From Lumbricus rubellus (Eukaryota; Annelida; Clitellata; Crassiclitellata; Lumbricidae), in contig OX243814.1 of assembly GCA_945859605.1 (NCBI GenBank), positions 23,429,686 through 23,493,685 of the forward strand: DNA of 64,000 nt, read 5' to 3'. Positions 24,884 through 40,366 of this stretch are shown here, one piece after another; the stretch's first letter is position 1, and each line of letters begins with the position of its first letter. The position numbers were made by a program, and so were the translations under genes. The notes under the pieces are model-generated. The model searched no databases and was not told where the DNA came from. It saw only the letters and a list, made by a program, of their open reading frames with translations.

Positions 24884-25599
24884 GTTGCCTTTCTAGGTCA
24901 TAATAACTCTGTGTCATAACAAAGGCTCTTTGATTTCTGTTTTTCCTATTTCACATACATTCATATTTCCATTAATGCATGAATACACACCTTTACCTAA
25001 TTTAATTTATCTGTACATATGCACAAACATAGTATGTGCGTATGTACATTATATTTGTTTTGTACATATTGACCATTGATGCATCTGCACTAGTATGAAT
25101 ATGTGTACACTCTGGGTTACCTGCCATGTATTCTTATACATACGTGCATGTGTTTCAATACATTTACTTTAACACTACCGGTACTCTAAGGAGCACAGAG
25201 ATAAAATATGGCTGTCTAAGAAAGTTAAATAGCAGAGAATATAAGGTGGTCTAATGAGGGACTGGAATGAATGAGATGGATGGTCGAGATAGTGCCAGGT
25301 GTTCTTGTTGATGAACAGAAGTGATTGATTGACTAAACTGAACAGCTCATCTGTTGTATAAATGTATATTTTAGTGCAGAGCCAATCATAGAAGTCTGTC
25401 CTGGGTGGGGAATCTTAAAATATTCTGTTGTCTTTGTTGCTTTGGTCTGGACTGCTGTTATGTTTAAAAGACATTGATGATGACGCAACTAAAATGTCTA
25501 AATTGTAATTTAATCTAAATCCATCTCCAGATTGGGGCGAGTGTGTGTGTGTTGCTCTTTGGAGAGAGGTTACTATATTCAAACTTAACTACAAGATGA

Positions 25600-25790
25600 C
25601 ACATATACATGCTGCCCTGCGAGTTTCAGACAGATACTCTGCTCATCGCCCGTCTTCCTCGATTCTCCCACATTTCTACATCTCTCGTCTCAAAACCTGC
25701 CTTTTCCATTGAGTTTGCACACACTGGGAGCACTTCTGAAAGGTTTTTGCTGCTAGAAGCGCATTATAAATTGTCAGATACAATACTAGG
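25600..25790 (+). mobile_element. LINE 3'-end remnant
   Basis: The plus strand contains a decayed end of a CR1/L2-type reverse transcriptase (SRLKTCLF-like at about 25686-25710), followed by the tail GGGAGCACTTCTGAAAGG then AGAAGCGCATTATAAA. The same tail type is found at four other places in this window. Confidence 0.5.
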
Positions 25791-28700
25791 CATCTGTCCA
25801 GTGGGATATAAATAAAACTGCCTTGCCATCACAGCATCAACGAAAAGTAACTAAGCTCCAATTCTGTGTAAAGAAGACTGGGTTGGAGAATCTGTCTATG
25901 TTTATTTCTTAGAAAAGATTTGTGAGAAATTACAAAATGCCACACCAGCAAACTTGAAATTACTTGTGTTTTCTGAAACTCCATCAAATAATGTCAGATG
26001 CCAGAAACAAAATACCTGGTTAACAAAATACGTGACATTTGAATTTGAGTACTTTCATTACTAAGAGCACTTCGCTACAACTGCACCAAGGATTGGTACA
26101 TTACAGAGGTTAACGTCTGTCATTTCATCATTAATTTTCCAAATCACATCTAAATGAAACTTAACCATATACACATATTAGCTAAATTCACATAAGCTAA
26201 ATAATAACACATCAAAATCTAGATTAACAATACATCAAAACTTCATTATTCAAAGATCAAGGGACTATCAATCGCTAACAGTTCAATATATTCAATGTTT
26301 TAAATAAGTGGGCTGTTTAGACAGCTCTACTGGGCTCCACAAGAACTGGTCATGATAAACATTTAATTGATCACTAATGTACATGCAGTTTTGGTGATAA
26401 AATTGACAGTGCTAAATAAAAGATAATAGTTGTAAACATTATTCCTGTATTTAATTTACAATTGAAACAAAATTTTCCAACATTTCCCAACGATTGCAAC
26501 ATCTGAATGGGAAGCTGTTAGGAAAGTTGCTCAAAATAGAAAGTTAGCACAGAGTTAGCATTAGGTCAATGGCATGACTATCCTGTATATGCAGAATTAT
26601 ACCTAAACACTTAGCAATGCTTGTTGTATTCACCATTTTCTATGCCATGCAATGCAGTTATTTGTAAACCACGGATTGTCTTTCATAAAAAATTAAAACT
26701 TATCTTGTTTCAAAGATCACTATATATTGTTGGTCTATGTAAAGTGTGAACTTAGAAATATTTGCAGATGCTTCAAGATTTTGGTCAGTAAAATGCAACC
26801 AAGGTACAAGAGTGAGATCAGAGTATGTGTAACCTTAATTGACCCCGTCCAAGGGAACTGGTCAATGGTCATCATCTGTCTCACGACATCTGTTATATAC
26901 CAATCAGCTGAGCTGCAGTCACCTTACTTCTTTGTATCCACTAGCCGAGGACTGAAAAGTGCTTTTGCAACAAGTGAAACTTCATAATATGCAAGTTCAA
27001 CAAAACAGCTATGTTTGGGCATTCGTTTTGAGCTCTGGGTTTTTTCATTATGACTGGAAGTTTGAGATCCTGCTACTTAAGTTTTATATTATGGAACTTA
27101 CACTTTATTTGGCATAGCTCAAGTCTACAAGCTGATTTATACATAAACTCTGCTGGTTATTGACAATTTATGTGAAAATGGAATGTTTAAAAGCAAAATT
27201 TGAACGGTATTGGTCTCCTATCACAATGCTGAAATTGCAGGTTACAAAATGAAAAATCAACTAGCATAATATAGTTTCAGTCTAGCTTGATTTAAATTAT
27301 TAGTATGAATTTAATACATAATTAGATCACAGGCTAATATAGCATCTATTTCTTTACTTTTCTGGTTACTCAAGGAGCTCACAAGCCAGAAATACTTTCA
27401 GAATGTAGAATAAGGTGACCGTGCATCTTTGAAAATGTACTGCTTGGCAAAGAAAATGTCAAACATTGCAAATATTGTAAGAAGCAAGAGGAAATGAGAA
27501 ATACCAGCAGAAAAGAAATACAGAACCTTTTCCTGAGCCACTACCAGCAAGATGAAACTTTATCTTGTTCCTTGTGTAACGCTCTTTAACCAACTCAATA
27601 TTTCAGATGATTATATCTTTTATCTTTTAAGAACCTCAACAAATCGGAGTTTCTGGTACCGGTAATATAAATATCAATTGCAAAATTCCAAATTTTAAAG
27701 AGCCAACCACTAAAATACATTTTATGTTATTGGGTATTTAAATGAAAGTTTCCAGTTTTTTTTATTATCATCAACACTATTTAAACTACTTTAAGATCTT
27801 GAGAAACAACATTTAAACATCACTGAGTACCACAAATGGTCAATATTTAGAATTTACAGTTTTTTTTCTCAGAAAAGAATCCATGTCCGAATTAATTAGA
27901 TGTATTCAAACTGCTATTATTTTAATACACATGATTGTTGTATTTTCCTATTTGAAAAGTAGTACACATGAAATATCAACATTCTGCAAAAAAACAATAA
28001 GCAAATATCAATTGCCGTCTAAAACATGATCACTGAAACATGAATACATCTACAAATCAAGAGTCAATACCATTAAACTGTCTGGCCAGAAAGTGGCTTG
28101 TTAAATCTATAAATTGATATCAATACAAAAACCTAGAATAGTTAAATGGTCACTGTATCACCAAATACACTGCACTTTATCTACAAAAGCGATTTTCTGA
28201 CAAACTGTTACTGTTCAACCAACAAAATAAACATCAATTACTTATATACAATTGTCCACTCAAAATACAACATTGAAGTTTGTTCATTTCCAACATTTGC
28301 CCAGTCTATAAAACCATGCCAAAATAACTACTCGAAGAATTCATAATTTACATTGCTCCAGCGCTCTGCCATTGTTTCTAAGAAACAAATTGACTTCAAA
28401 GGTGCAGATGCCTTTGACCATACTCTTCCAAAGTGCTAAAGTATAACCTGTAACCAACAGTATAACTTCTTTGCAGAAAACATTACATATGGCTAGAAGC
28501 GGAAGAACTCTAGTCTGTTAATTATCGGAGAAACCTGCAGCTAGATGCCAAGCAAAATAACTAAAAAACACAGACAATTCATAATATTACTATTAGCACA
28601 ATATTTTACTACAAAATGGAATGCCAACACTTTACAACCCATACAGTTTGAATCCATAATAGCCTACTCATTTTCTGCATTGTTTCCTACCATACAGAGT

Positions 28701-29980
28701 AAGCAAGTTCACTTGTATGATGTGAAACCTGATTATAAAACTCGGCCTTCAATATGTCTTCACCTTGTTAAGGTTATACAATATACATAGTTTACACTGT
28801 TGCCAACTAAACGTCACACTGGCATGGTTCTGAATCATCAATCAGAGGCAATGACGCCCCTGTCTTTATGTGGGACGTCATCTATCTGTCTGTCTTTCAC
28901 TATTCACAAAGCATTCTGAAAATCCAGTGCTGCTGTTGAAATGCCAGATAATAATAATAAACTTATGATTTCCATTGCACACCATCGCAAATCTAATGTC
29001 CGTCGAGTAACAAAACCTTCATTGCATCAGCGTTCAATTTAAACATATAATGCCTATATTTCAGATGAACAGGGCTCTTAGCATTAATTCAAAATCAACA
29101 GAAGCAGCCAATTTTCCCTCAGGTAAATTCTCCCAATACCTACCTGAACAGAGCACAATGAATTAGTCAAACTAATTCTTTGGTAATTCTTTGTAATTTG
29201 CAAGTGCATCTTAATAATGCAACTTTCAGAAAAGTGCATTACGCAACTCGCAATCTGACTACGCAACACCACATTTGAATAAATTATCTTCAACTGCGGT
29301 TGTGAAATTGAGGCACAAAAAAGGAGAAGCTCACGAAGCAAACCATGGCAATGCTTCTACGTACACTGTATGCAAGATCACCCTGTGCTGCACTGCCTAG
29401 TACGGATGACAATAAAATACATCGCTCTCTAAGTTACCACGTAGCACAAGCAATAATACATCAGCATAATTAATATGTCAGTCATGGGCAACCAATGCAG
29501 CTCACATCATGTGCAAAACTGTTGCATAACTACAGGGTGATAATATAATTCCCAAGGTTGGTTGTGAACGTTCAACCCTCCCCCCTAGTCTTTCCTAGAA
29601 CCTAGTAAAGACTTTATTGCTCACCCCATCTCCACATAAATCAATGTTAATCAGTTATTTTTCCACGATTCTCACACTGCATAATTATAGGACCTTATCC
29701 GGATATTATCAATTTACTCACATTCAAATCTTAGCATTCATGCTGGAATATTTGAAAGCAACTAAATAAACACAATTCAACAACATCCTACAGCTAGCTC
29801 ACGAATTCCAGTACTGATTCAACAAGAAAAAGCAAAAGAATAAAAACAAACATAATTTATGCATAAGCCAGTAACAAACTGTATGGGTAACCAGTAACAA
29901 AATTAGATAAATATCATAACATAAACATAGATTCTCAATGAGAATGGCAGTTGATAATGCACAACGCTTTAGCTCTCGAC

Positions 29981-30075
29981 AATCCACATCGCTCTCAACA
30001 ATCCACATCGCTCTCAACAATCCACATCGCTCTCAACAATCCACATCGCTCTCAACAATCCACATCGCTCTCAAC
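29981..30075. repeat. 19-bp minisatellite, 5 units
   Basis: Five units of AATCCACATCGCTCTCAAC in tandem, essentially identical, then a partial sixth. No function is visible. Confidence 0.95.
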
Positions 30076-32453
30076 AATCCCATGCTCATCGATTGAATTC
30101 TGCAATATCAGACTGTACTTAATATGTTCAAATTTCAACGACAAAATAATATGCGAAATTTCTTTGCTTCATCCTTACAAAACATTCACTGAAGGCGTCA
30201 TTTTTATCTGGAAATAGCTAAAATAATTTGATAGAATAATAGGGAAAACACTATATGAAAACGATGATTTTTGTTTTTATTTTTTGCAGCTATCACATTA
30301 AGAGATCACACACCTCAAACAATCTAACAAACCACACACTGCCTTCACATGCTGGCAACGCTGAATGTCGTCGAAACAAATTAAATTATAACAGTTTAAA
30401 AATGCTAAAAACAAACAAAATAAAAACATTACTCTAAAATATGTGTGTTATTGTGGATACTTAGAAGTAAATGGATGCAGAGTGAGGATGACTCAGCCTG
30501 TAACACAGACAGTTTATGCCCCCCGCCCCTCCCCCCTGCCCAAGGCAGTTACGTGAGCACACAATTGCTCAGCACGATCAATGCTGTATTGTATGGCCAT
30601 GTGCACATCTGAGCTTTCTTTGGCCATCCATCAAATACAGCTGCACTGTAAAATCTATTCAAAAATCTATTGAAAACATAAACCTTTGCGAACTCCGCAT
30701 AAACTAACGGATATAAAGATCAACTTGAAATTGCAGTTTGTAGCTGTTTGAAGGCATTGATATGCCTCTTCTGGTTTCCTATGACACGTAATTAGCAGTA
30801 GCAAAATACCTACTACCAGATGTCATTCTATATCAGCTCATTCCTATCATCTGACTTGCTGCCAAAACATTCCAACCTCATTTTCAAATCCTAGGCATTT
30901 TTAGGCACAACTGGTTTCTAGAATCATCTGCCTGCAAGTCCTTCATTGCATTCGTTAGCTCTCTTGCATTCATTCACTTCATGGTCATGTCTTTCTTATC
31001 GTATAATTTCATTCTGTATCACATCCAACTCATACAGGTATCAATTCTTTATCGTTTGTTTCAAAGCTCTGACTGGCTATAACACCAACTAGAAAGTCTA
31101 CAAATTTGTCCTATACCAACAGACGTTATTCATATGACCATTGTCTCATTTTCAATTTCACATCTTCCTGATTAAAAATTTACTTGTCCACATTCTAGAG
31201 ATCCTGATCTGATATCAACGAATTCAAACGTTCAATGCTGAAAGAATGATTTTACAATCATTATCATAGGAGACACACAAAATTTAATCACTTAAAGAAC
31301 GCTCAATGCAAAGTCAGCTTTTTATCTGCATGAAGCAAACCCCCTTACTGCAAAACAACTCACTTATTAATTATACAAGTTAATAAGCAATTTACAATTT
31401 TACATACACATTGATATGTGTGCAAGTGCATAAAAAATTCTTTTTGCATCATATAAAGTGAAACACTGTTAACACGCAGCCAATGGGAGGCACACTGTTG
31501 AAACCATGCATCGTATGTGCACAATTTAACGAGTTTACCAGCTACACAAAACAGTAATGCCCACTTCTGCACAAATGTCTAGTCGGCAAACCCTGGACAT
31601 CATTAGCCAAAAATAAATACATATGCACTTTTGCAAATGTAGAAAAAGGTAGAAAAGAAATAATAATGATTTTACAAAGGCAGTTTATCAAAGGAGTTTG
31701 AAAGCACCCCAGAAGGAATCAAAGTACCCCAGAAGGAATCAAAAATGACAGCAATGACTGTGAGCAGCAAATAAAAGTTGTCAGAGATGACAGATAGAGA
31801 GACAGAAGAGGTCATGTTTAACGAGTTGACAGAAAGAGCAACAGCTGTATAAACATAGTTGCAAACAAAGAAGTCGATGCACCATGTCGATGCCTGCCAA
31901 GGGATCCACACGCATGATGGAAAGTGATCAATCATAAAGAAGGGTTTACATCTGCACCTCTCGTCAATCATTCCCTCGTTTTGAGATAATGCAAAAGTTG
32001 TATAATTTGGATAATTTCAATGTACTTGCAAATCTTGTTTCTTTAGAAACAGCGTCTGCCGCATCCTCAGCATCTCTATGCAAAATATATGGCAGAGTAA
32101 ATAACTGCATTTATGATCAGGCACTATATATTAGAGCAATAATTTTTATCAAACCACCATGTGCTAATGAAGTCCACATATTAATCTTGCAGCTCATCAT
32201 TGGTGGCACTGCGTGTAAATGGAAAGACTATGTGAATGGTGTGCACGTTAACGATGTTTCACTGTACCTCTTTGGTAAGAATAAGCCCATGGAATTTTAC
32301 TATGTATACCTTTGTTGTGTTTACCTATACATATACATTATACACACACACACACACAATACATACATACACATAGGAAAATAACACATATGTATCCGCA
32401 TATATAGCTTCAGAGTTATATATTGATATACATATTTGTGTTGATATATGATG

Positions 32454-35400
32454 TTATAAATAATGCTCAAACTCCCATTTCTGTGAATCTGCTCCCGAGC
32501 AAGGATTGGTGATGACATCGCCTCCACTCTTCACTTCCGCTCGGTCAAGACAAAGTCCACTCGAGTGGATGATTGCTCCCTTCTCCTATGAACAATGCAT
32601 AACAACAATCAGTCATATTTAACACTGAAGACGAAGTCATGGAAAATCCCAGGAAATTTAATTTTAATAGATTTAATAATCTGATGCCAATATTAACCCT
32701 TTACCGGTTCAGTTTTAAATTTTAAGCCCGTTTTCAGCGGATATTCTCGGGGCAAACGCGTAAAGGATTAAGACATAAACAAGCTGATGTTAGCAAATCA
32801 CCAGTTGCAAACATATTTCACTGTAGTCACTTGAGCCCACAGAGGAAGGCATTCCTCTGTAATGTGGAGAGTTGCAGGTTCAAGCCTTGCTCAAGGGTTT
32901 CCAGTTGCATTCCTGATGTGTAAACACCGGTCCTTCTCGGTGTTCTAGTTTTCTTATATAAATTTCAATATTCTACCTTCTTGTGTTCAGCGATTTTCCT
33001 GGACTCTTTTGATTACCACAACCACAAAGCCACAACATCATCGTGCCACAACCACAAAGCCACAACATCATCGTGCGTTTTCAATGGTTGAGCCAACCAG
33101 GTGGAATAGCTTTCCTCAGATCTGTGTATTTTATTAGCTGGGGACTCCACAGTCCGCATAAACCTTTTACAAAAATTGCTCTTTCTTGCCAGAGTTAAGT
33201 TGCGAGCATCTCAGAACAGGTTTGCTTAGAGGGGTTCTTTGCCAGTCCTCTGATGAATGAATGAATGAAGAATAGTTCTTGGGTTTGTGTGAATTTCTGA
33301 ACTTTGTAAAAAAAATTAAAATATACAATATAACAATATCCAATAAAAAGTAATATAATATATATGTAAATGAAAAATTTGAAACCAACTCGATTGAGCT
33401 TCCATTCCTGATTGCCTCGTTGGTCATGGCAATTCATCATGGCAACTGGTTGACCTGCCTGACCCTGTGAGTCCATGCATGCTTCCTCTCGTCGTAGTTC
33501 CCCCGTTTTACTCAGAGAAAACACCTGTAATTCAAATGCTTATATGTACAGTCACTTGGCATCAAGACAGCAAAACGACGGCCCAATGATGGCAATGGAT
33601 CGAGTTTGTACAATAGAGGTCCTAGCTCGTGGGACAAACAACATGTCCAGAGAACGAAGAGGTTGATGAGAAGATGCAGAAAGAGAACAAAATGAGATGC
33701 CTGAGATCTTTAGACTCGAGGCCCATTCTGGACTTGAGGACCATAGCAAGGACTTTATACGGATGTGGGCACAGAGAGGGAAAGAGGAAATAAGAGGACA
33801 GAGTAAGAAACAGAGAGAAATTAATGTGTGACATCACACGCAGGCAAGATTCTAATATTGTCATAAATTCAAACACAAAATGTGTGGCCAATCACAAAAA
33901 TAAATCCATGCACATTATTCCCAGTTTTGCCAACTCACCAACGTAATACTTATGCACAATGTAGCACTTTACAATATCACAATAACTTATTCGGCCAACT
34001 GTGCTGAAAACTGTATAAAAGAGAAGTGCAAAGTGTACATACTTCCATGGCACTCTGGCCACCCTGGCAGAAGAACAGACCGACATTGAATTGGTTCTTT
34101 TCATCTTTACCCAAAGTATCCAGACACATGTTACTTGCAGGATTTCTGACCTATCAATAAAACATGATGTTTATCAGCACTTGCGTGCAACACAATAAGC
34201 AATGTAGCAGCAGTGAGTGTGTTACAAAAAGAAAAATCACAAAAAATTGCACAGATTCGATCCGAAATATTGGTGGCTCATTGCTACCCTGGGTAAAATT
34301 TAAAACATTAATTCTGCACTAAAATATAACACGAAAACGTACAGCTTCGATCAAAGTAGATGCACACCCTAACAAAGTCTGGACAGTCTAAAATTTCAGT
34401 ACTTTTCCTTTCTACACCTACATACATATAATACGCAATTAGCTGCACAACATCGCAAAAACCACGGTAATTCTCGCCAATAACTGTAAAGAATGAATAA
34501 TTTGACATTTTACAATTTCAGTTCACTCGAAAATATGGACCAATAATTACTGCATTTATAACTAATTAACTAGAACCATGATTAGAAATTATTGCAAGTC
34601 AAACTGGCAAGAAAAGAATGAATGAGTCTGTCTACTTCGTCATCCTCAATGACTTCATTTTCTATGCTCGCTAAATGGCAGTAATGGGTAAAAACCAAAG
34701 AAAAATTCCATTTGTCTAAATTCAATGCTTTTTTCGTGTTTATTCAAATCTTTTTCATCATTTAATTTTTCTAATTGTTTTAAAGTGAAGCTACTCTCGT
34801 GTGTTTGTCACCATTGTTCAAAGCAACAATCTTACTCAACATAATTCGCAATGCAAGAACGTCTATATGCTAGAACCCACCATTCCAAAGGCTTGAACGT
34901 TTTCATCAGGAATAAATTTCTCAGGGTAGACAGTGTCGAGAAACCATTTAAAGCTTTTGCACTTTAGTTTCTCCCTCAATGCCACTCGCCCTGAGATGTC
35001 CCCAGCATCTTTGTCCTATCATAAGACAACAACTAAATTAATATAATTTTCATTACAAATGTCAGAAACATATTCAATGTACTCCAGCTGTAAATAATAA
35101 CTAACTCTTGGAAACATTCAGCAACATCCTGAATTAGTAACCAGCTATGTTAAATTTTTACGTCTTTAAATAACCATTCTCATGGTATCACTGTTGCTTG
35201 GATTTTAGTGGTATTTCTGATGCCCTAGTACCATACCATGTCACTCTGTAACTGAAATCTCTACAAATTTGCTAAAAACCCACATTCGTGGTCCTGAGAG
35301 GTGGTTCTTAAAAGAAACATAGATTCAATTAAATAAATAACTTCACAGATAAAAATAATTGTTTAGAAAATAGAGAAGTACAGATTGCCCATAATAATCG

Positions 35401-38400
35401 ATATTTTATGGCATTCAAAATTTTTAAAAGATGTTTCACAATAATACAGTGAGATTAGTTGAGCTGAAACTTACGACCAAATCTTTTCGGTTGAGGTAAT
35501 AAAGGCGCTTATACTCATCCATCCAAACTTCTGCCAGACGCTTTGAATTCAACCCATGAGTGTCTTTTTCTATAAACATAATCATAAAAAAATACTGATT
35601 TTCATTTTTCCAAGCATATATCATACATTGGATTTTTTATTATTCAATGTCTTATGACTGATTATAATCTACAGGTTTTCGCAACACTTTTAAAGCCAAG
35701 AATACAGTCATGTACAGCAATCAGAGCTCAGTCAAGCAAAACAGAAACACAAAATGTTCACAAATTTGAAGAAGCTTTAATTATGCAGCTTTGCAAATAA
35801 TTACGTCTAAAGCTGAATTCAGCAATCCAGCATCTATGTCATGAATAATCATTTATCTAGGGCCCCTAACTAGTGGGATCTTCCCTTCTGGGGCTCCTAT
35901 TGCTTCCCTGGAATTGCTACTCGTTTGCACATGTATTTATATCTAACATTCTTAGCTATATTAGCAAGTCAACCTATGTAATTGCTGTATATCAGCGGTT
36001 CCCAACCCGTGGCCCGCGGGCCAAAAGTGGCCCGCCAAGCCTGAAAAAGTGGCCCGCCAGGCCTTACAGTGGCCCTCATCTCTCAAAGAATAACAAAAAT
36101 AATATATAAAAAATTGACAATTTTGACAGGATAGAACACATAATTATTTTCTATTAAAACTTATTTCAATTTTACGTCTATAAATAACAGCAAACACTCA
36201 ATTTTGATTCATTTAAAACAATTTTATATGCTTTTAGTTAATTAAATTCTAGCAATGTGACCCTTTAATGTTCTCTAACTAAGAAAAAGTGGCCCTCTTG
36301 CCCTCCAACTTAGAAAAAGTGGCCCTAAGGTCAAAAAAGGTTGGGAACCCCTGCTGTATATTATTTTCATTTATGGGAACAATAAACTTGATTTGAATTG
36401 ATTTGAATTTATAAGCAATTAAGCATGTTTTCACTATGACACAAATACTTAACACTTTACAAGTGAATTACAAAAGTCCATGATCATCTTGACAATAACT
36501 GAACTTCTAGAGTATCAGTGAATCACCTCTACACAAATAGAGCTACACAAATGTCCAAGAACAAGATTTCAAATAAATTCAAGATATAATTATCAGCTGA
36601 ATAAAAAATGAATGTATCACCTCAACTCATATTCAGGTTGCAATAAAGACTGTTAACAAAACAATAGACTGCCATCTTACTTACTAGGAAATGTGTAGGG
36701 ATGAGCCCCGCGGAAAATATGGCCCACTCTGGAACATGGCAGAAACTCCATCGAGCCACCACACATCCATGTCTAGAATTTAAGCAAAGGCATACTTGCC
36801 ATACACATTCTAAAAACATCTGACAACTGTCCTTTATCGCCAGAAGCGGGCAGGGAGCACATTTTAAGGTGGTATCCTGGAATGGCATTAAATAAGTATC
36901 ATGCAGATTTACAATTGGTCTGAATGAATGAATGAATGAATGAATGAATGAAACAATTCAATGGAGAAATGATGAAACATCCAACATCAACTGCAAGAAG
37001 TTCAAGAGGCAATATAAATAGAACTACAAATATAATTAATGGTCTGAATGGAAACAACTCTGTTATCAACATTTCTGAAAATCTATCAGACGCAAATAAA
37101 TCCACGACTTTTCTGTCACTGAAAGAAAACAAAATTGTAAATTCTACAGCAGCACATAATAATCAAACAAAACAGATGAGCAAACAGCATAAACATTTCA
37201 TTTCGTGCAGGTGTCCCAACATTCTCGTTCAATATTTATTATTTAACTTGTTCTGCAAGAACAGCTATGCTCTACGTCAAGCATTCACTTTTCTTGCATG
37301 GAAGTCAGAATAACCTTGACATGAGTTTGATATTAATGTGAAGCAAGGACTGCATACTCTGAATGATATTTCCAGATTTTCTCCTCCCCAGACATCCATT
37401 CCCGGATCATAAGATCCAATCTCATAGAAGTAGTTTCGATCGGCTGCAAACAATCCGCCAGCCATCGTTGGAGATCTAAGCAACAGCAACAACAACATTG
37501 ACAAGACTAAACACACTGCACTGAGAAACATGAACTGCCAAACAGGCAACTGCTGTACAAACTGACTTGATGCATGGAGCCAGAAGTTGATGTTAATCCG
37601 TTGGCAAAGTGGCAATAAATATGGACTCCAACACTGAGAGGAGCTCGAAGGAGATGGGCCTTCGGGCAGAAAACATTTTAAATCATTACAATTGTTTAGT
37701 CAAGATTGAAGACCAACATTGAGAGCATAAGGTTACCTCAAAAAGAATAATACATACATTAGCAAATTACCATATGTACAAAGACCATAATACCTTATAT
37801 TTTTTACTAGCAAATTCTAAGTTTGTAAAACTAGCTTCTGTTTAAACGACACAACAGTCTAACTTAAATGAAGATGATTGAAATGAGAATTTTACTTGGC
37901 TGGATCGGCTTCACTCGTCCGTTCTTTCTGCTCTCTTTCCGAGAGTCCTCGCCAGGTGAAATGCAGACTCCACGTGAAGCCACCAACAGCCAGGCCCCCA
38001 CTACTTGAATATTCGAGTGTTTTGTCACTTATCGCATCGATCATCGGACAAATGACACGTGAACGATCGTCACCGATCCGAGCCAAAATATATTCCAGCC
38101 TAAAACAAAAGCATTCAACTCTGCAGTTTATAAGACTATTACCTATTATTACTGAGATTACGACTACTACAAGAATTGGTGGCTATCTCACTGCCTTATA
38201 TCCCACGAAAAATATTACATGTCGACGAGTAGTCAACATGTAATGTGTACTGGATGTCTCAACGATCAAAAAGAAAGGACCATTTATAAATAGGATTGGA
38301 ATCTTCATAATTTTAGTGCGTCCCATGGAATGCAGCGCCCCTAACAACTCGGGGTGTAAAACCGCATGATTACATAACAAATGCATTGCAGTTTCTAACA

Positions 38401-40333
38401 GGGAGTCCTTGATAAAAAAAGAAGCGCTATATAACGTGCAAAAACAAGAGCCGCTAAATCGTAGCCGAGAGTCCATCGTTTTTCATCACAACATTAAACA
38501 AAGACTCAGACCCAAGTACCTTAGTAATTTCAGACTGACACAATGCAGCATGATTACAATTCACTAATGAACAGATGATTATAGGATTCGAAATGAACTG
38601 TCGGAAGCCATGCGAGATGCTCATCATATCCACTGCTCAATTTACCATCATCAGACACATGGAAGGATGAATGGACCTTTGGAAAGGTAGCGGGACGCAA
38701 TTCGTGCCAGTGTTCACCATTAATTATACCAAAAAACCTGTCCCCAATAAAAAAGCATTAATGACCATAAAATCCACAGATTTCATTCATCAACACACTC
38801 CAATCCATCAATCCAATAATCCAATACTTCTACACCATGAATCAGGATGTTTACCATGAATCACGACGTTTATCATGAATCAGGATGTTTACCATGAATC
38901 ACGATGTTTACCATGAATCACGATGTTTACCATGAATCAAGATGTCTACCATGAATCAGAATGTTTACCATGGGTCATTGACTTCACAGTGAGCATCAAG
39001 GAAAACAAGGACTTGGCCAGATGCTGCATCTGCTCCAGCCAGCCGAGCTCGAATCAAGCCAAGTCTGTTGGGTGCTCGAACAAGCTTCACAATGTTGTCA
39101 GGCCACACATCAACAATGTACTTCTCCAAGTCTTCTCCAAGTTCAGCTAAAAGCAATAAGTAATAAAAATATCAACAGAAAGCAACAATGACATCCCTCC
39201 ACTTAAATCTTTTAAAGTCTTCTCTGTGAGAAAGACACGTCCCATAAACCAATCCCAAATGGCAAAGGACCCTTAAGCTAAAAACTAAAATGCAATGTAA
39301 TTGATCCTATATAATTAATTCATACTCAACCAGTGCTATTGTACGGATCGAAATGCTGGTGCATACGAAAAGATGAGTGGCAACTGCTAGTGACGGAAAT
39401 GGGATGGCTGAGAAGAATATTGGAAAGATCGAGAAGGGACTGAATACACAACGAAGTGACTCGATATTATCTGGAACAAAGTGAAACAATAATGGATAAG
39501 ATCAGAAAAAGAAGACTCGCATGATTCGGTCACGTAACAAGAATTGCGGAAAAGAGAATGCCGGCAGTGGCCGTGGATGGAACAAGAAGCAGAGGAAGAC
39601 AACCGACAACTTGGATGGACAATTGATGTGAAAGAGGACCTAGGAGCGCAAGGCATGGACATAAGAGATGCCGTGAAAAAAGCCAGAGACAGAACTGTTT
39701 GGAGAAGTCTAGTTAAAGCCTCGTCATTTGCCCATGCACGCCTGATGGAAGAGAGAGAAGAATTGATACTTAAAATTACACTGCAGATATCAAAACATCT
39801 TTCAGAAGCACATCATTTTTACATATTTTGCATAACCTTTTACATTTTTAGAGTTTGGATTTAGTTAGAATACTGCATCACTTTAATTGAACAATAAATA
39901 CCAAAAACTATCGACAAGATTTGGCTTACGTCGATCGCTGAAATCATCGAGCAAGACAACTTCGTGGAGCAAATGCGGAGGAGATCGATTGATAACACTG
40001 TGAACCGTTCGTAGTAAAGCGGAGGGAGCTTCATTGCAAAATACTATGATGACGCTAGCATTTGGCAGCTTCTCAGGAAATTTAATATCTCTGCATCTGG
40101 AGTACAAAAAAACAATTTTCAATTCAATGGGTGTTGTTCAGCTACACTTATTCTTGTGAAAGGCTTTGTCAATGACCAAGTTTTTAACTCAAGTGAATCA
40201 CTCCAAGAAAACGATTCTAAGGTGATGCAGTTAGACAAACAAATGTTTGTATTAACAAAAAAGAAACTTATTTTAAAAAAATATTATCTAATCATAATCG
40301 AAGCAGTTTTCTCTCTGTCACTCTGTCTCTCTG

Positions 40334-40366
<33 letters not shown>

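Larger units (their letters stand above)
24884..32453. other. AT-rich intergenic region between convergent genes
   Basis: No conserved coding exon was recognised on either strand. All reading frames are short and of random composition. The part next to 32453 must include the GALNT 3' UTR. Candidate minus-strand poly(A) hexamers (TTTATT on the plus strand) occur at 30276-30281 and 29613-29618, but none can be singled out. The region holds a LINE tail (25600-25790), a 19-bp minisatellite (29981-30075) and a local duplication CCCCAGAAGGAATCAAA near 31705-31745. Confidence 0.5.

Noticed and set aside
32826..32960. Possible second tRNA-derived SINE (B-box-like GGTTCAAGCC at about 32877)
   Set aside because: No convincing A box at the right distance and no shared tail; too weak to annotate.
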